Positions 26,398 through 34,766 are shown, numbered from the stretch's first letter. The stretch is 64,000 nucleotides of DNA from Achromobacter veterisilvae (GCF_900496975.1 NZ_UFQC01000028.1:1-64000); one strand, 5' to 3'. Translations and numbers: made by a program. Notes: generated by a model not told the origin, from the letters alone.

Positions 26398-26898
26398 TAT
26401 CCGCCGTGATCGGCGTCGCGCATCCGGTCTGGCTGGAGTCGCGCCCATGATGGCCGTCGATTCGCTGCACGTTGCCGTGCCTCTCATCGTGCCATCGGGC
26501 ATGTCGTTCCGGCTGCCGCCGCCGTGTCGTCGCGCGTGCAGCGCGGGCGCATTCGCGCCGCGCTTCGCGCAACATCCGGCGCAGCCGTCCAGCGTGCAGG
26601 CGTCTTGCCTCGAACGCGCCTGGCCTGCGGCCATTGGCGCGTTCGCCAGTGGGCTGGCTGCAAGCAGCACAGCGCTGCCGGGCCGCCGACGCCCGGAACG
26701 AGAGCGAAGGGCAAAGGCGGAAGGCAAGACAAAAGGGTGCGGCACCTGTCGGCCCGCAAAGCTAGTCTGCACGTGGGGGTGGCGCGGCACGGCGCGGCTT
26801 CGCCGCCGTGCCGCTTATGGCGCGAGGCCTGCGCCAATGCAGGCAAGTCCGCGTGCTTCGCACGACCGGACACGCCAGAGCTTTCAGGGAGCGCAGCC
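26398..26898. other. GC-rich leader of the second relaxase gene, with a strong hairpin
   Basis: About 500 bases with no gene I can support; the open frames on both strands are Arg/Ala/Pro-rich shadows. At 26784-26814 a perfect 11-bp inverted repeat (GCGGCACGGCG / CGCCGTGCCGC, 9-base loop) lies 85 bases before the relaxase ATG. In Tn4371-like elements the transfer origin is upstream of this relaxase, so this region may keep a second oriT. That is inference. Confidence 0.4.
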
Positions 26899-28881
26899 AT
26901 GACCGACTGCCGCGACGACGATTTCCGCATCCGCCCCAGCGCCCCGAAGAACCGGGGTCAGGGCTTCGTCTCCAAGGTGCTCAAGCAGGCAGGCAAGGCC
27001 AGCAGCGGCAAGTCGGCGGTGCGCCGTCCTGGCGCCAGCGGCAACGGGCAGCACGCCGGTCAGCGGCCCGGCTCGCGCCTGGGGCGCGGCCACACGGCGG
27101 CGCGCTTCGCGGGGGCGAAGCTCACGCCCATGTCGCGGCGCGTGTCCATCAAGACGTTGCTGGTCAATCAGCAGCGGGCCAGCCCGCAGTCGCTCGCCAA
27201 GCACTTGCGCTACATCGAGCGCGATGGCGTGGGCCGCGATGGCGAGCCGGGCCAAGCCTACGGGCCGCAAACCGATGCCGCCGACCTCGACGCCTTCAAG
27301 GAACGCTGCGCCGACGCCCGGCACCATTTCCGCTTCATCGTCTCGCCCGAGGACGGCGCGGAGTTGGAAGACCTGCGCACCTACACGCGGTACCTCATGG
27401 GCCGGATGGAGGCCGACATGGGCACAGGCCTTGACTGGGTGGCCGTCAGCCACTGGAACACCGACAACCCGCACACGCACATCGTCGTGCGTGGACGCGA
27501 CGACACCGGCAAAGACCTCATCATCGCGGGCGACTACATCGCCGATGGCTTCCGCCATCGTGCTGCCGAGCTGGCGACCGAATGGCTGGGGCAGCGCACC
27601 GAGCTGGAGATCCAGAAGACCTTGCAGCGCGAGGTGGATCAGGAGCGGTGGACGAGTCTCGATCGCACCTTGCAACGCGAGGCCGGTGAGGACAGACACG
27701 TGCATATCGAACGTTTCAACGAGTCGCGGCTTCAACGCCAGCGCCTGCTGCTGATCGGCCGGTTGCAGCGTTTGCAGCGCCTGGGCCTGGCAGACGAGAC
27801 ACAGCCGGGCGCCTGGGCCGTTCATGCCGATGCAGAAAAGACACTGCGTGCCTTGGGTGAGCGCGGCGACATCATCCGCACCATGCAGCGGGTCATGCGG
27901 GGCGAGCCGCGCGAGCTGGCGGTGTTCGAGCCGGGCAACGATGGCCGAATCATCCTCGGCCGCGTGGCCGCAAAGGGGCTGGCCGACGAGTTGCGCGACC
28001 GGGGCTATCTGGTCATCGACGGCGTGGATGGCAAGGCCCACTACGTCGCGCTCAATGCCCGCCACGAGCTGGCGAACTATCCGACCGGCGCCGTGGTGGA
28101 AGTGAAGGGATCGGCCGACGTGCGCGCGGCCGACAAGAACATCGCCGCGCTGGCGATCGATGGCCTGTACCGCACCGACCACCACCTCGCCATCGCGCAG
28201 GGTCAGGCCATACCGGGCCGCGATCCGCAGGAAGTCGTCGCTGCACACGTCCGGCGGCTGGAAGCCCTGCGCCGGGTGGGCATCGTGGAGCACGTGGCCG
28301 AGGGGCTATGGAAGGTGCCGGACGACCTGCCCGAACAGGGCCGCCGCTACGATGCGCAGCGCCTGGGTGGCGTGGCCGTGGAGCTGAAATCGCACCTATC
28401 CATCGAGCGGCAGGCCCGCGTCATCGGCACCACCTGGTTCGATCAGCAGTTGATCGGTGGAGGCAAGGGGCTGGGCGACCTGGGCTTTGGCAGCGAGGTT
28501 AAGAATGCGCTGCAACAGCGCGCCGACTTCCTGGCCGAACAGGGGCTGGCCGAGAAGCGCGGCCAGCGCGTGATCTTGGCCCGCAACCTGCTGGGCACGT
28601 TGCGCAATCGGGAACTGGTGCAGGCCGCAAAGGACATTGCCGCCGAAACTGGCTTGGAGCATCGCTCGGTGGCCGACGGGCAGCGCGTGACTGGCATCTA
28701 CAGGCGCTCCGTCATGCTTGCCAGCGGGCGCTACGCCATGCTCGATGACGGCATTGGCTTCAGCCTGGTGCCGTGGAAGCCGGTGATCGAGCAACGGTTG
28801 GGGCAGCAGCTTGCCGCCACGGCTCGCAGCGGCGGTGTGTCTTGGGAGGTTGGGCGGCAACGAAGCCTGTCCGTGGGCTAA
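26899..28881 (+). CDS. Second relaxase, VirD2-like with DUF3363 (Tn4371 type)
   Basis: 660 residues from the ATG at 26899 (ribosome site GGGAG); the frame is open further upstream without homology. The N-terminus is basic (GFVSKVLKQAGKASSGKS), then a relaxase core with the metal-binding DNPHTHIVVRGRDD (near residues 190-203) and HFRFIVSPEDGAELEDLRTY before it. DUF3363 makes up the C-terminal half. This is the relaxase type of Tn4371-family ICEs (rlxS), distinct from the MobH enzyme 2.5 kb upstream. The gene appears intact, but its expected partners downstream are broken or missing. Confidence 0.9.
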   Translation: MTDCRDDDFRIRPSAPKNRGQGFVSKVLKQAGKASSGKSAVRRPGASGNGQHAGQRPGSRLGRGHTAARFAGAKLTPMSRRVSIKTLLVNQQRASPQSLAKHLRYIERDGVGRDGEPGQAYGPQTDAADLDAFKERCADARHHFRFIVSPEDGAELEDLRTYTRYLMGRMEADMGTGLDWVAVSHWNTDNPHTHIVVRGRDDTGKDLIIAGDYIADGFRHRAAELATEWLGQRTELEIQKTLQREVDQERWTSLDRTLQREAGEDRHVHIERFNESRLQRQRLLLIGRLQRLQRLGLADETQPGAWAVHADAEKTLRALGERGDIIRTMQRVMRGEPRELAVFEPGNDGRIILGRVAAKGLADELRDRGYLVIDGVDGKAHYVALNARHELANYPTGAVVEVKGSADVRAADKNIAALAIDGLYRTDHHLAIAQGQAIPGRDPQEVVAAHVRRLEALRRVGIVEHVAEGLWKVPDDLPEQGRRYDAQRLGGVAVELKSHLSIERQARVIGTTWFDQQLIGGGKGLGDLGFGSEVKNALQQRADFLAEQGLAEKRGQRVILARNLLGTLRNRELVQAAKDIAAETGLEHRSVADGQRVTGIYRRSVMLASGRYAMLDDGIGFSLVPWKPVIEQRLGQQLAATARSGGVSWEVGRQRSLSVG

Positions 28882-28931
28882 TCAGTGCAGATCTAGCGCA
28901 TCGGAACCGTTTTACAGCGGTACATTTCATG

Positions 28932-28955
28932 ATACGATTCATATATGTTTCGTAT
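28932..28955. promoter_or_regulatory. Operator of the parD-like/map pair
   Basis: A 24-base dyad: ATACGA at 28932-28937 and TCGTAT at 28950-28955 flank the self-complementary CATATATG. It ends 15 bases before the parD-like ATG, over the place where a promoter is expected. ParD-type proteins bind such repeats, so autoregulation is likely (inference). Confidence 0.7.
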
Positions 28956-28969
28956 AGGACTTATTTCCC

Positions 28970-29182
28970 ATGGGTATTGTGAATATTGATGACGATCTAC
29001 ACGACCAACTGCGCAAGGCAAGCGCCGTATCGTGCCGGTCGATCAACGCGCAGGCGGCCTTCTGGATCAGGATCGGCATGCTGTGCGAAATGAACCCGAC
29101 GCAGAGCTTCAACGACATCGTTGCCCGTGAGCTGCGGGCCGCAGGCGTTGCGGCGCAGCCCCACAAGATGGCATTGCCATGA
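28970..29182 (+). CDS. ParD-like antitoxin-type protein
   Basis: 70 residues: MGIVNIDDDLHDQLRKASAV, a ribbon-helix-helix start, then SCRSINAQAAFWIRIGMLCE, the helix pair of the ParD_like family. It is probably a dimeric DNA-binding protein that controls the dyad just upstream. Its stop overlaps the ATG of the aminopeptidase gene (ATGA). A ParD-like gene before a methionine aminopeptidase gene is a recurring bacterial pair. Whether the pair is a toxin-antitoxin system is not known to me. Confidence 0.85.
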   Translation: MGIVNIDDDLHDQLRKASAVSCRSINAQAAFWIRIGMLCEMNPTQSFNDIVARELRAAGVAAQPHKMALP

Positions 29183-29982
29183 CCAAACGACCGGAGGAAA
29201 TCGTGCTGTTGGCAGAGTCGGGGCGGTTGCTGGCGCAGGTGTTCAGCCATCTCGATGGATTGAACCTGATCGGCATGTCCACTATGCAAGTCAATGAGTT
29301 GGTCGATGACCTCATCGTCAATGCACTCCATGCACGCCCGGCAAGCAAAGGTCAATACGGATACGCCTATGCGATCAATGCTTCTTCCAACAACGTGGTC
29401 TGTCACGGCGTTCCATCCACCGCAGACATCTTGCAAGACGGGGATATCGTCAATTTCGACATCACGCTGGAGAAGAACGGCTACATCGCCGACTCCAGTA
29501 AGACCTATCTAGTGGGCGAAGTGTCACCGCCGGCGCGGCGGCTGGTACGAGTGGCCTATGAAGCGATGTGGAAAGGCATCCAGGCCGTCCGTCCGGGCGC
29601 CACGCTCGGCGACGTGGGCCACGCCATCGAGCGGCACGCCCGCAGGAATGGCTATTCGATCGTCCGGGAATACTGCGGACACGGCATCGGACGCGAAATG
29701 CACGAAGAGCCGCAGGTGTTGCACTGGGGCAAGCCGCGAATGGGCCTGGTGCTGCGGGAAGACATGGTGTTCACCATTGAACCGATGCTCAATCAAGGAC
29801 GGCGTGCCGTCCGAACCGAGGATGATGGCTGGACGGTCGTTACGCGCGACGGGCAACTATCCGCGCAGTTTGAACACACGGTAGCTGTAACACCGAATGG
29901 GGTTCGAGTTCTAACGTTGCGTGCCGAAGAAAGGTCGGGGGCGTTGAAAACTATCGGGTTCGAGGAAACGCAAGATATTTAA
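29179..29982 (+). CDS. Type I methionine aminopeptidase, accessory copy
   Basis: 267 residues. All five metal ligands of the pita-bread fold are present: Asp94 (VNFDITLE), Asp105 (GYIADSSKT), His168 (CGHGIGREMHEEP), Glu201 (FTIEPML) and Glu232 (FEHTVAV), along with His76 and His175. It should remove N-terminal Met from proteins. It is not the housekeeping copy: it lies inside a mobile element, coupled to a ParD-like gene. The C-terminal ~25 residues extend past the usual end. It could modify a subset of proteins, confer resistance to an inhibitor of the main enzyme, or be the effector of a TA-like pair. Confidence 0.9.
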   Translation: MTKRPEEIVLLAESGRLLAQVFSHLDGLNLIGMSTMQVNELVDDLIVNALHARPASKGQYGYAYAINASSNNVVCHGVPSTADILQDGDIVNFDITLEKNGYIADSSKTYLVGEVSPPARRLVRVAYEAMWKGIQAVRPGATLGDVGHAIERHARRNGYSIVREYCGHGIGREMHEEPQVLHWGKPRMGLVLREDMVFTIEPMLNQGRRAVRTEDDGWTVVTRDGQLSAQFEHTVAVTPNGVRVLTLRAEERSGALKTIGFEETQDI

Positions 29983-30060
29983 TTCAATGGTGGCAGTTGC
30001 TGGGAGGTATCCGTTAGGGCGGCCCTCGAAACCCATCGAAATGGTGAATGTCATCGCATT

Positions 30061-30585
30061 CCTGGCCTCACCGAATCGCTCGATGGCTCGGATGGCATCG
30101 AGCGCCGCCACAAGCTGCTGCTGATGCTCGACGAGTTCCCTGCGCTCGGCAGGCTCGATTTCTTCGAGACGGCCTTGGCCTTCATGGCCGGCTACGGCAT
30201 CCGTAGCTTCCTCATCGCGCAGTCGCTCAACCAGATCGACAAAGCCTACGGCCAGAACCATTCGATTCTGGACAACTGCCATGTGCGCGTGACGTTCGCC
30301 ACGAACGACGAGCGCACCGCCAAACGGATCTCCGAGACGCTGGGCACGGCCACCGAGCTGCGCGCCCAGCGCAACTACGCGGGCCACCGGCTCGCGCCGT
30401 GGCTGGGCCACCTGATGGTGTCGCGTCAGGAAACCGCGCGCCCGCTGCTAACGCCCGGCGAAGTCATGCAGCTTCCGCCCGACGAGGCGGTGGTCATCCA
30501 ACTCGGCATAGTTCCGGACGCGGCATACGACCTGGTGCTGCGGCCGTACCAGCCGCTGTTCTTCAATCGGGGAGCTTCGCAATGA
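30061..30585 (+). pseudogene. traG (VirD4) 3' fragment fused to a trbI-like tail
   Basis: The frame opens with LTESLDGSDGIERRHKLLLM and MLDEFPALGRLDFFET, the Walker B region of a Tn4371/RP4-type TraG coupling protein. Homology runs through RQETARPLLTPGEVMQLPPDEAVV. There the sequence changes to VLRPYQPLFFNRGASQ, which resembles the extreme C-terminus of TrbI, and the next gene is DUF2274, which follows trbI in Tn4371-like elements. So the whole trb operon seems to have been deleted between traG and trbI. Walker A and the membrane anchor are gone; the product cannot work as a coupling protein. Confidence 0.75.
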
Positions 30586-30599
30586 GCGCGACCAAGAAG

Positions 30600-30637
30600 C
30601 AGCGGCCCATATGCCGAATACGGCATATGGGCCGCTG
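30600..30637. repeat. 38-bp near-perfect palindrome inside the DUF2274 start
   Basis: Arms CAGCGGCCCATATGCCG and CGGCATATGGGCCGCTG are perfect 17-bp inverted copies around AATA. Compared with the expected KKxRxGPLPKT coding sequence there is an excess of about 20 bases, which puts downstream codons out of frame. Its origin is unknown. Confidence 0.85.
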
Positions 30638-30697
30638 CCCAAGACCGAAAGCGTGAAGCTGACCTTCGCTTGCCCGGCCAGCCTGAAAGCCGACCTC

Positions 30698-30728
30698 GAC
30701 CGTTATGTTGCGGCCAAAGATATGTGTT
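30698..30728 (+). repeat. RIT left inverted repeat
   Basis: Sequence begins GACCGTTATGTTGCGGCC and continues AAAGATATGTGTT. It matches the reverse complement of 34082-34112 at 30 of 31 bases. The first five bases also belong to the target gene (coding Asp-Arg), so the element proper may begin at 30703. Confidence 0.9.
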
Positions 30729-30803
30729 CGTGGTGCATGCGCTGGTGCCTTCATTGAGGTAGAGGCGCCAGCACAGCGCACATAAATTCCAGCCGCCAGT
30801 GCC

Positions 30804-31805
30804 CTACAGTTGGCTCAGGAAGTCCATGACAGCCGGTGGCTTTCGTGGTCTGGGCAATGCCGGCAACCCAGTGATATCGACGCTGGCCAGCGCTTTGGCC
30901 TTCATCTCAAGGTCAACCTCGGCATAGATGTTGGTCGTATCGAGTGAGGCGTGTCCGAGCCATGCGCGGATGGTGTTGATGTCCACGCCGGCACGCAGCA
31001 GATGGACGGCCGTCGTGTGTCGAATCGTGTGTGGACTGATCCGCTTGTCCGCCATCGACGTGACGCTGTTGGCGGCAAGTGCCGCGCAGCATGTCACGAC
31101 ACGGTGCACGCCAAAGCGTGTCATCGGCTCGCCCGTGCGACCTTGGAACACAGAGTCTTCGGGGTCGCGACCGTTCACCAAGGGACGCAAGACGGCGACT
31201 GTCTGAGGCCATAGCGGGCACACCCGCCATTTGCTGCCCTTACCCAAGATACGCACAGCCGGCGACGTTCCGAGCATCAGGTTTGCGACCTTCAGCGTCG
31301 CGGCTTCATCGGCTCGCGCACCGCTGTTGTAGAGGAACAGCAGCAGTGCATAGTCGCGCGCGCCGAGCGCTGAGCCGCGTTCGGGCACTCGAAGCAGTGC
31401 ATCAAGCTCTGGCTTGTCCAGGTAGCCGACCGTCGTCCTGGCCGCCTTCTTGAAGGGAATCGAGCGAACCTGAGCGCACCATGCTGCATGTTCCGGTGAT
31501 CGCGATCCGATGAAGCGCGCCATCGAATGCAGCGCCGCAAGACGCTGGTTGCGCGTGAGCACGCTGCAGGTGCGATCACGCTCGACGTGATCGAGGAATG
31601 CGCGGATTCGCTCGTCAGATACATCTTCGACCGATAGGCGATCGACATCCTTGCGCACGGCACTGGCCACGAAGGGCAGCAACTGGGTCAAGGCGTCCCG
31701 ATAGCTGACCTGGGTGTTGCGTGCGAGGTTGCGCTCGGCCACCAGGTGTTCGAGGAGGAAGCGGCGCACCCAGGGCGCCAACAGCGAGTGATCACGCATC
31801 GCCAT
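30804..31805 (-). CDS. RIT tyrosine recombinase C
   Basis: 333 residues; an ATG two codons later (31799) is equally possible. A SAM-like N-terminal core-binding domain (residues ~12-110) is followed by the catalytic domain with the first Arg in YNSGARADEAATLKV, the His-x-x-Arg box HTIRHTTAVHLLRAGV, and the LGHASLDTTNIYAEV box with the Tyr nucleophile. All key residues are kept. Third gene of the trio; it overlaps gene B by 14 bases. Its partners probably form a mixed recombinase complex that moves the element. Confidence 0.88.
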   Translation of the reverse strand: MAMRDHSLLAPWVRRFLLEHLVAERNLARNTQVSYRDALTQLLPFVASAVRKDVDRLSVEDVSDERIRAFLDHVERDRTCSVLTRNQRLAALHSMARFIGSRSPEHAAWCAQVRSIPFKKAARTTVGYLDKPELDALLRVPERGSALGARDYALLLFLYNSGARADEAATLKVANLMLGTSPAVRILGKGSKWRVCPLWPQTVAVLRPLVNGRDPEDSVFQGRTGEPMTRFGVHRVVTCCAALAANSVTSMADKRISPHTIRHTTAVHLLRAGVDINTIRAWLGHASLDTTNIYAEVDLEMKAKALASVDITGLPALPRPRKPPAVMDFLSQL

Positions 31806-32751
31806 CCTCCTCGCATGCGTCGAGGCTGGCGTACTGGGCGAAGCGCAAGCTCGCCTGGTGCAGCAACTCCGGTGTCATATGCAGGTATCGCTGGGTCGAG
31901 GCGATTCTCACGTGACCCAGGTAGGTTGCCAGATACGGCAGCAATTGCTGTACGTCCTTGCCTTCCTGATACCAATTCACCACTCGATGAACTGCTGCGG
32001 TATGCCTCAGGTCATGCATGCGTGGCGGTTGACGTTCGCCGGGTGGGCGACCAATCCCGGCTCGGGCACGCACCTTGCGGAACAGAAGAATTCCTCTCTG
32101 ATAGCACAGCCCGTGGCCTGTGCGCGTTGCGAACAATGCCGAGGACAGTCCCTCGGGCATCGGCAGTTCGCGGCAACGCAGGTCAACGTAGCAAGACAGC
32201 GAATGGTAGGCAGCCTCTCCCAGCGGGACGAGCCTTGTCTTGTAGAACTTCGTCTCGCGCACGATGAGCAATTGCCGTGTTCGATCCAAGTCCGCCAACG
32301 TCAGGTGCAAGGCTTCGCTGATACGAAGCCCGCAGGCATACAGCAGCAACAGCAATGCCCTGAAGGTCGGGGCCTGTAACTCACTCATCGGGGTTGCCAA
32401 CGAATCCGTGGCGTCCAGCAGTCGTTGCAATTCCTCGTGCGAGTACACGTACGGAGTGAGTGGTGGCGGTAACCTGGGACGTTGCTGCGGCAGGGGCGAT
32501 ACATGGATGTGGCCTCGCGCAATGGCGAAGCGGTACAGGCCGCTCAATCTTCCATAGCGTGTCGTCCAGCCTGTGGTGAGCTTGCCATGCCCATGCAGGA
32601 ACGCCGATACGGCTGCAGGCGTCACCTCTGCCAAGGGCAGATCGCCTGTTTCCCTGGCGAACTGGTAGAGCAGACGCTCAGCGCTCTTGAGCCTCGTGCC
32701 GGTTGCGCGCCGGGCTGCCAAGTAATGCTCGATGAGTTCGCTGGTCTTCAT
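31792..32751 (-). CDS. RIT tyrosine recombinase B
   Basis: 319 residues from the ATG at 32751, which overlaps the stop of gene A (ATGA); the longer open frame is a shadow. Catalytic boxes: LLYACGLRISEALHLTLADL (Arg), MHDLRHTAAVHRVVNW (His-x-x-Arg), YLGHVRIASTQRYLHM (His and Tyr). The N-terminal phrase HYLAARRATGTRLKSAERLL is typical of the second RIT recombinase. It looks functional. Confidence 0.9.
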   Translation of the reverse strand: MKTSELIEHYLAARRATGTRLKSAERLLYQFARETGDLPLAEVTPAAVSAFLHGHGKLTTGWTTRYGRLSGLYRFAIARGHIHVSPLPQQRPRLPPPLTPYVYSHEELQRLLDATDSLATPMSELQAPTFRALLLLLYACGLRISEALHLTLADLDRTRQLLIVRETKFYKTRLVPLGEAAYHSLSCYVDLRCRELPMPEGLSSALFATRTGHGLCYQRGILLFRKVRARAGIGRPPGERQPPRMHDLRHTAAVHRVVNWYQEGKDVQQLLPYLATYLGHVRIASTQRYLHMTPELLHQASLRFAQYASLDACEEDGDA

Positions 32752-33968
32752 TGCAGGCCTCCCAGATCGAACTGGCCGACTTGCCGCAGCGCGGCCAGGT
32801 CCACCTTGGTATAGATCGCGGTCGATTCGGCGCTGAGGTGGCCAAGATGGTCTCCGATCTCCTTGAGCGTCAGCCCTTCTGCGAGCATCTTGGAAGCACA
32901 CGCGTGACGCAACGCATGGGGGCCATGATGGGCAAGTGTCACGTCCAGCCCTTCAAAGCGTCTCGCGACGATGTCGTAGATGGCCCGCCTGCTGATGGGT
33001 ATGCGAGGTGCCTGCACGCGAATGAAGACCTGTGCATGTTCTACAGCCGGCCGTGCGGTGTCGATGTACTCGTGCAGAGCCTGGGCAACCGAAGCGACCA
33101 GGGGATAGGTCTGGGGTTGGCGGCGCTTGAGCCGCCAGATCCGGAGCTGTTGACGGTCGAAGTCGATATCGTCCAGCCTGAGCGCAACGACTTCCCCGCT
33201 TCGCAGGCCGTACACAGCCAGCAACAGCATGATGGCGCGATCCCGTAGATCGGCCTCCGAGTCACTTGCTGCCGTGGAGATCAATCGTTGCACGTCGTCC
33301 CATCCCGGAGCATATGGGAGCGTCTGCAAGCGGTAGTGGCGCGGGCTCAGGATCGAGTCGGCCAGTCGTGCCTGGCACAATCCGCTGTCCGCCGCGTGGC
33401 GCAGGAACACCCGCAGCATGGTGGCGACGTACCGCGCCGACACCCGTGACCAGCGGCCAGCGCCATACGTCACGAAGTACGCATCGATGTCTTCCGGCTC
33501 CAGGGTTGCCAGACTGCGGCCAGTCTGCCTGCACCAAAGCAGGAATGTTGCGACACGGTCTCGCCATTGCTCGATGGTGCATGGTGCCAGGCCGCGCTCG
33601 TCACGCATCCATCGCACAAACTCCTGAAGTTGATCGACAAAGGCTTCAGGTCGTTGCGGCTCGTACCACCATCCGAGGTACTTCAACCATGGACGGGCTA
33701 TTGTGACCATGGTCAGGGCACACTTCGGTGTAGGTGACGGGCTGATGGCGCCGATGATGTCCTCAAGACGCTGTGCGTCCACGCCTTCGCGGTCGCCCGG
33801 CGACATCTTGCGCGCGAACCGCAGCAGGATGTGAGCGCGATGCCGCTGCGTGGAATCTGTCGCGCCTACTGTGGTGCCATGGTGCAAGTAGCGCTCCCGC
33901 TCCAAGGCGAATGGGCCGGATCGGTGGCGCGCTACGACCAACTGAGAATTGAAAAGGGTCTCGAACAT
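32748..33968 (-). CDS. RIT tyrosine recombinase A
   Basis: 406 residues, the longest and first gene of the trio. Catalytic boxes: AVYGLRSGEVVALRLDDIDF (first Arg), HALRHACASKMLAEGL (His-x-x-Arg), HLGHLSAESTAIYTKV (His and nucleophilic Tyr). An extended N-terminus (residues 1-110) precedes the SAM-like domain (QLQEFVRWMRDERGLAP). Transcription runs A to B to C with 4-base and 14-base overlaps. It starts about 110 bases inside the right inverted repeat. Confidence 0.9.
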   Translation of the reverse strand: MFETLFNSQLVVARHRSGPFALERERYLHHGTTVGATDSTQRHRAHILLRFARKMSPGDREGVDAQRLEDIIGAISPSPTPKCALTMVTIARPWLKYLGWWYEPQRPEAFVDQLQEFVRWMRDERGLAPCTIEQWRDRVATFLLWCRQTGRSLATLEPEDIDAYFVTYGAGRWSRVSARYVATMLRVFLRHAADSGLCQARLADSILSPRHYRLQTLPYAPGWDDVQRLISTAASDSEADLRDRAIMLLLAVYGLRSGEVVALRLDDIDFDRQQLRIWRLKRRQPQTYPLVASVAQALHEYIDTARPAVEHAQVFIRVQAPRIPISRRAIYDIVARRFEGLDVTLAHHGPHALRHACASKMLAEGLTLKEIGDHLGHLSAESTAIYTKVDLAALRQVGQFDLGGLQ

Positions 33969-34081
33969 GACTGGCCTCCAAGATGAACAAGGAAGACCAG
34001 CAGATGATCGAATTTATGTTGCGTCAATGGCCCTACATCTGGACCGATAGCCTGGGAGCAGATATCAAGGCAGGCATCGCA

Positions 34082-34112
34082 AACACATATCTTTGGCCGC
34101 AACATAGCGGTC
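34082..34112 (-). repeat. RIT right inverted repeat
   Basis: Read on the minus strand it begins GACCGCTATGTTGCGGCC and continues AAAGATATGTGTT, matching the left repeat with a single T/C difference at position 6. A further 21 bases, including a hairpin, separate it from the resumed DUF2274 gene. Confidence 0.9.
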
Positions 34113-34451
34113 GTAATGTTGCCGACAACATTTCGACCGCTACGCCACGCTGCACGCGCACGCATATGGCGAAGCAGTTGATGCAGAGAAGTTGATTCCG
34201 CACATGCTGGAGGCGTTCATGGCGGGGGATCGAGGGTTCAGAAAGGGCGCGGCGATCCGGAGTGCGCCATCAAAGCAGACATGATGGATGCCGCCAAGCC
34301 TTTGGGCTATGACGATGCGATAAGCCAGCCGGCTCTCGGTAGTCCAGCACGACGCGGTGCGATGCGGCTTTCTCTCCTGACGCTTTTCTCCTAGCCTGCA
34401 AAGCAGGCTCGGAAAAGAGCTAACCTACCGTCCCATATACGGTTTCAAGCT

Positions 34452-34766
34452 CTACATGCTTTGCACGAAAGACTTGACGCCGGAACTTTTTTCGTAGTTC
34501 GCCGCGATTTGGTTGGCCATCTGTCTGGCCGCATCACCAAAGCCGCGCACACTGATCACTCGCTCCTGGCTGTCGGTATCCACTGGCTGACGGAACTTCA
34601 GATCCAGACCGTTCTCCGAGAACGCAGCTCTCACATCCTCGCCGCGACCGTGGACAGTTCCATCCACAGCTGCCTTGACGCTGCCTGACCGGCATCCATT
34701 CCCTGGGACATAGCAAAATAGAGCCATCGGATCGTTGACGGTCGGCTCGTCAATGAGGTCATTCAT
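34452..34766 (-). CDS. Hypothetical protein, possibly a fragment
   Basis: 104 residues: begins MNDLIDEPTVNDPMALFCYV, with two Cys near residues 18 and 25, and ends NYEKSSGVKSFVQSM. No motif, signal or membrane segment is recognised. The frame is open for a short way upstream of the ATG, and its neighbours on both sides are remnants, so it may itself be the 3' end of a lost gene. The segment 34285-34451 before it holds no gene; AGCTAACCTACCGTCCCATATA at 34417-34438 (given here only as a landmark) is similar to sequence at the edge of the IS3 remnant near 49121. Confidence 0.4.
   Translation of the reverse strand: MNDLIDEPTVNDPMALFCYVPGNGCRSGSVKAAVDGTVHGRGEDVRAAFSENGLDLKFRQPVDTDSQERVISVRGFGDAARQMANQIAANYEKSSGVKSFVQSM

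Larger units (their letters stand above)
30703..34133 (-). mobile_element. RIT element (recombinases in trio)
   Basis: Three overlapping tyrosine recombinase genes on one strand are bracketed by 31-bp inverted repeats (30698-30728 and 34082-34112, one mismatch). The element interrupts a DUF2274 gene; CGACCG occurs at both junctions (30697-30702 and 34134-34139). The right end has an extra hairpin (AATGTTG-CCGA-CAACATT, 34115-34132). This is the published RIT layout. The outermost base of each end is set by where DUF2274 homology stops. Confidence 0.88.
30582..34284 (+). pseudogene. DUF2274 gene split by a palindrome and by the RIT element
   Basis: The ATG at 30582 overlaps the preceding stop (ATGA), as in an operon. 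The first codons (MSATKKQR) run into a 38-bp palindrome (30600-30637) that shifts the frame. In the shifted frame PKTESVKLTFACPASLKADLDR follows, described here in parts: PKTESVKLTF, then ACPASLKADLDR. After the 3.4-kb RIT insertion the gene resumes at 34135 with RYATLHAHAYGEAVDAEKL and IPHMLEAFMAGDRGF, ending at 34284. Joined, these make a standard DUF2274 protein, the usual neighbour of trbI in Tn4371-like elements. Confidence 0.8.

Noticed and set aside
26524-26898. N-terminal extension of the second relaxase frame
   Set aside because: The frame is open but the residues are Arg/Ala/Gly-rich with no homology; a good ribosome site and the family start are at 26899.
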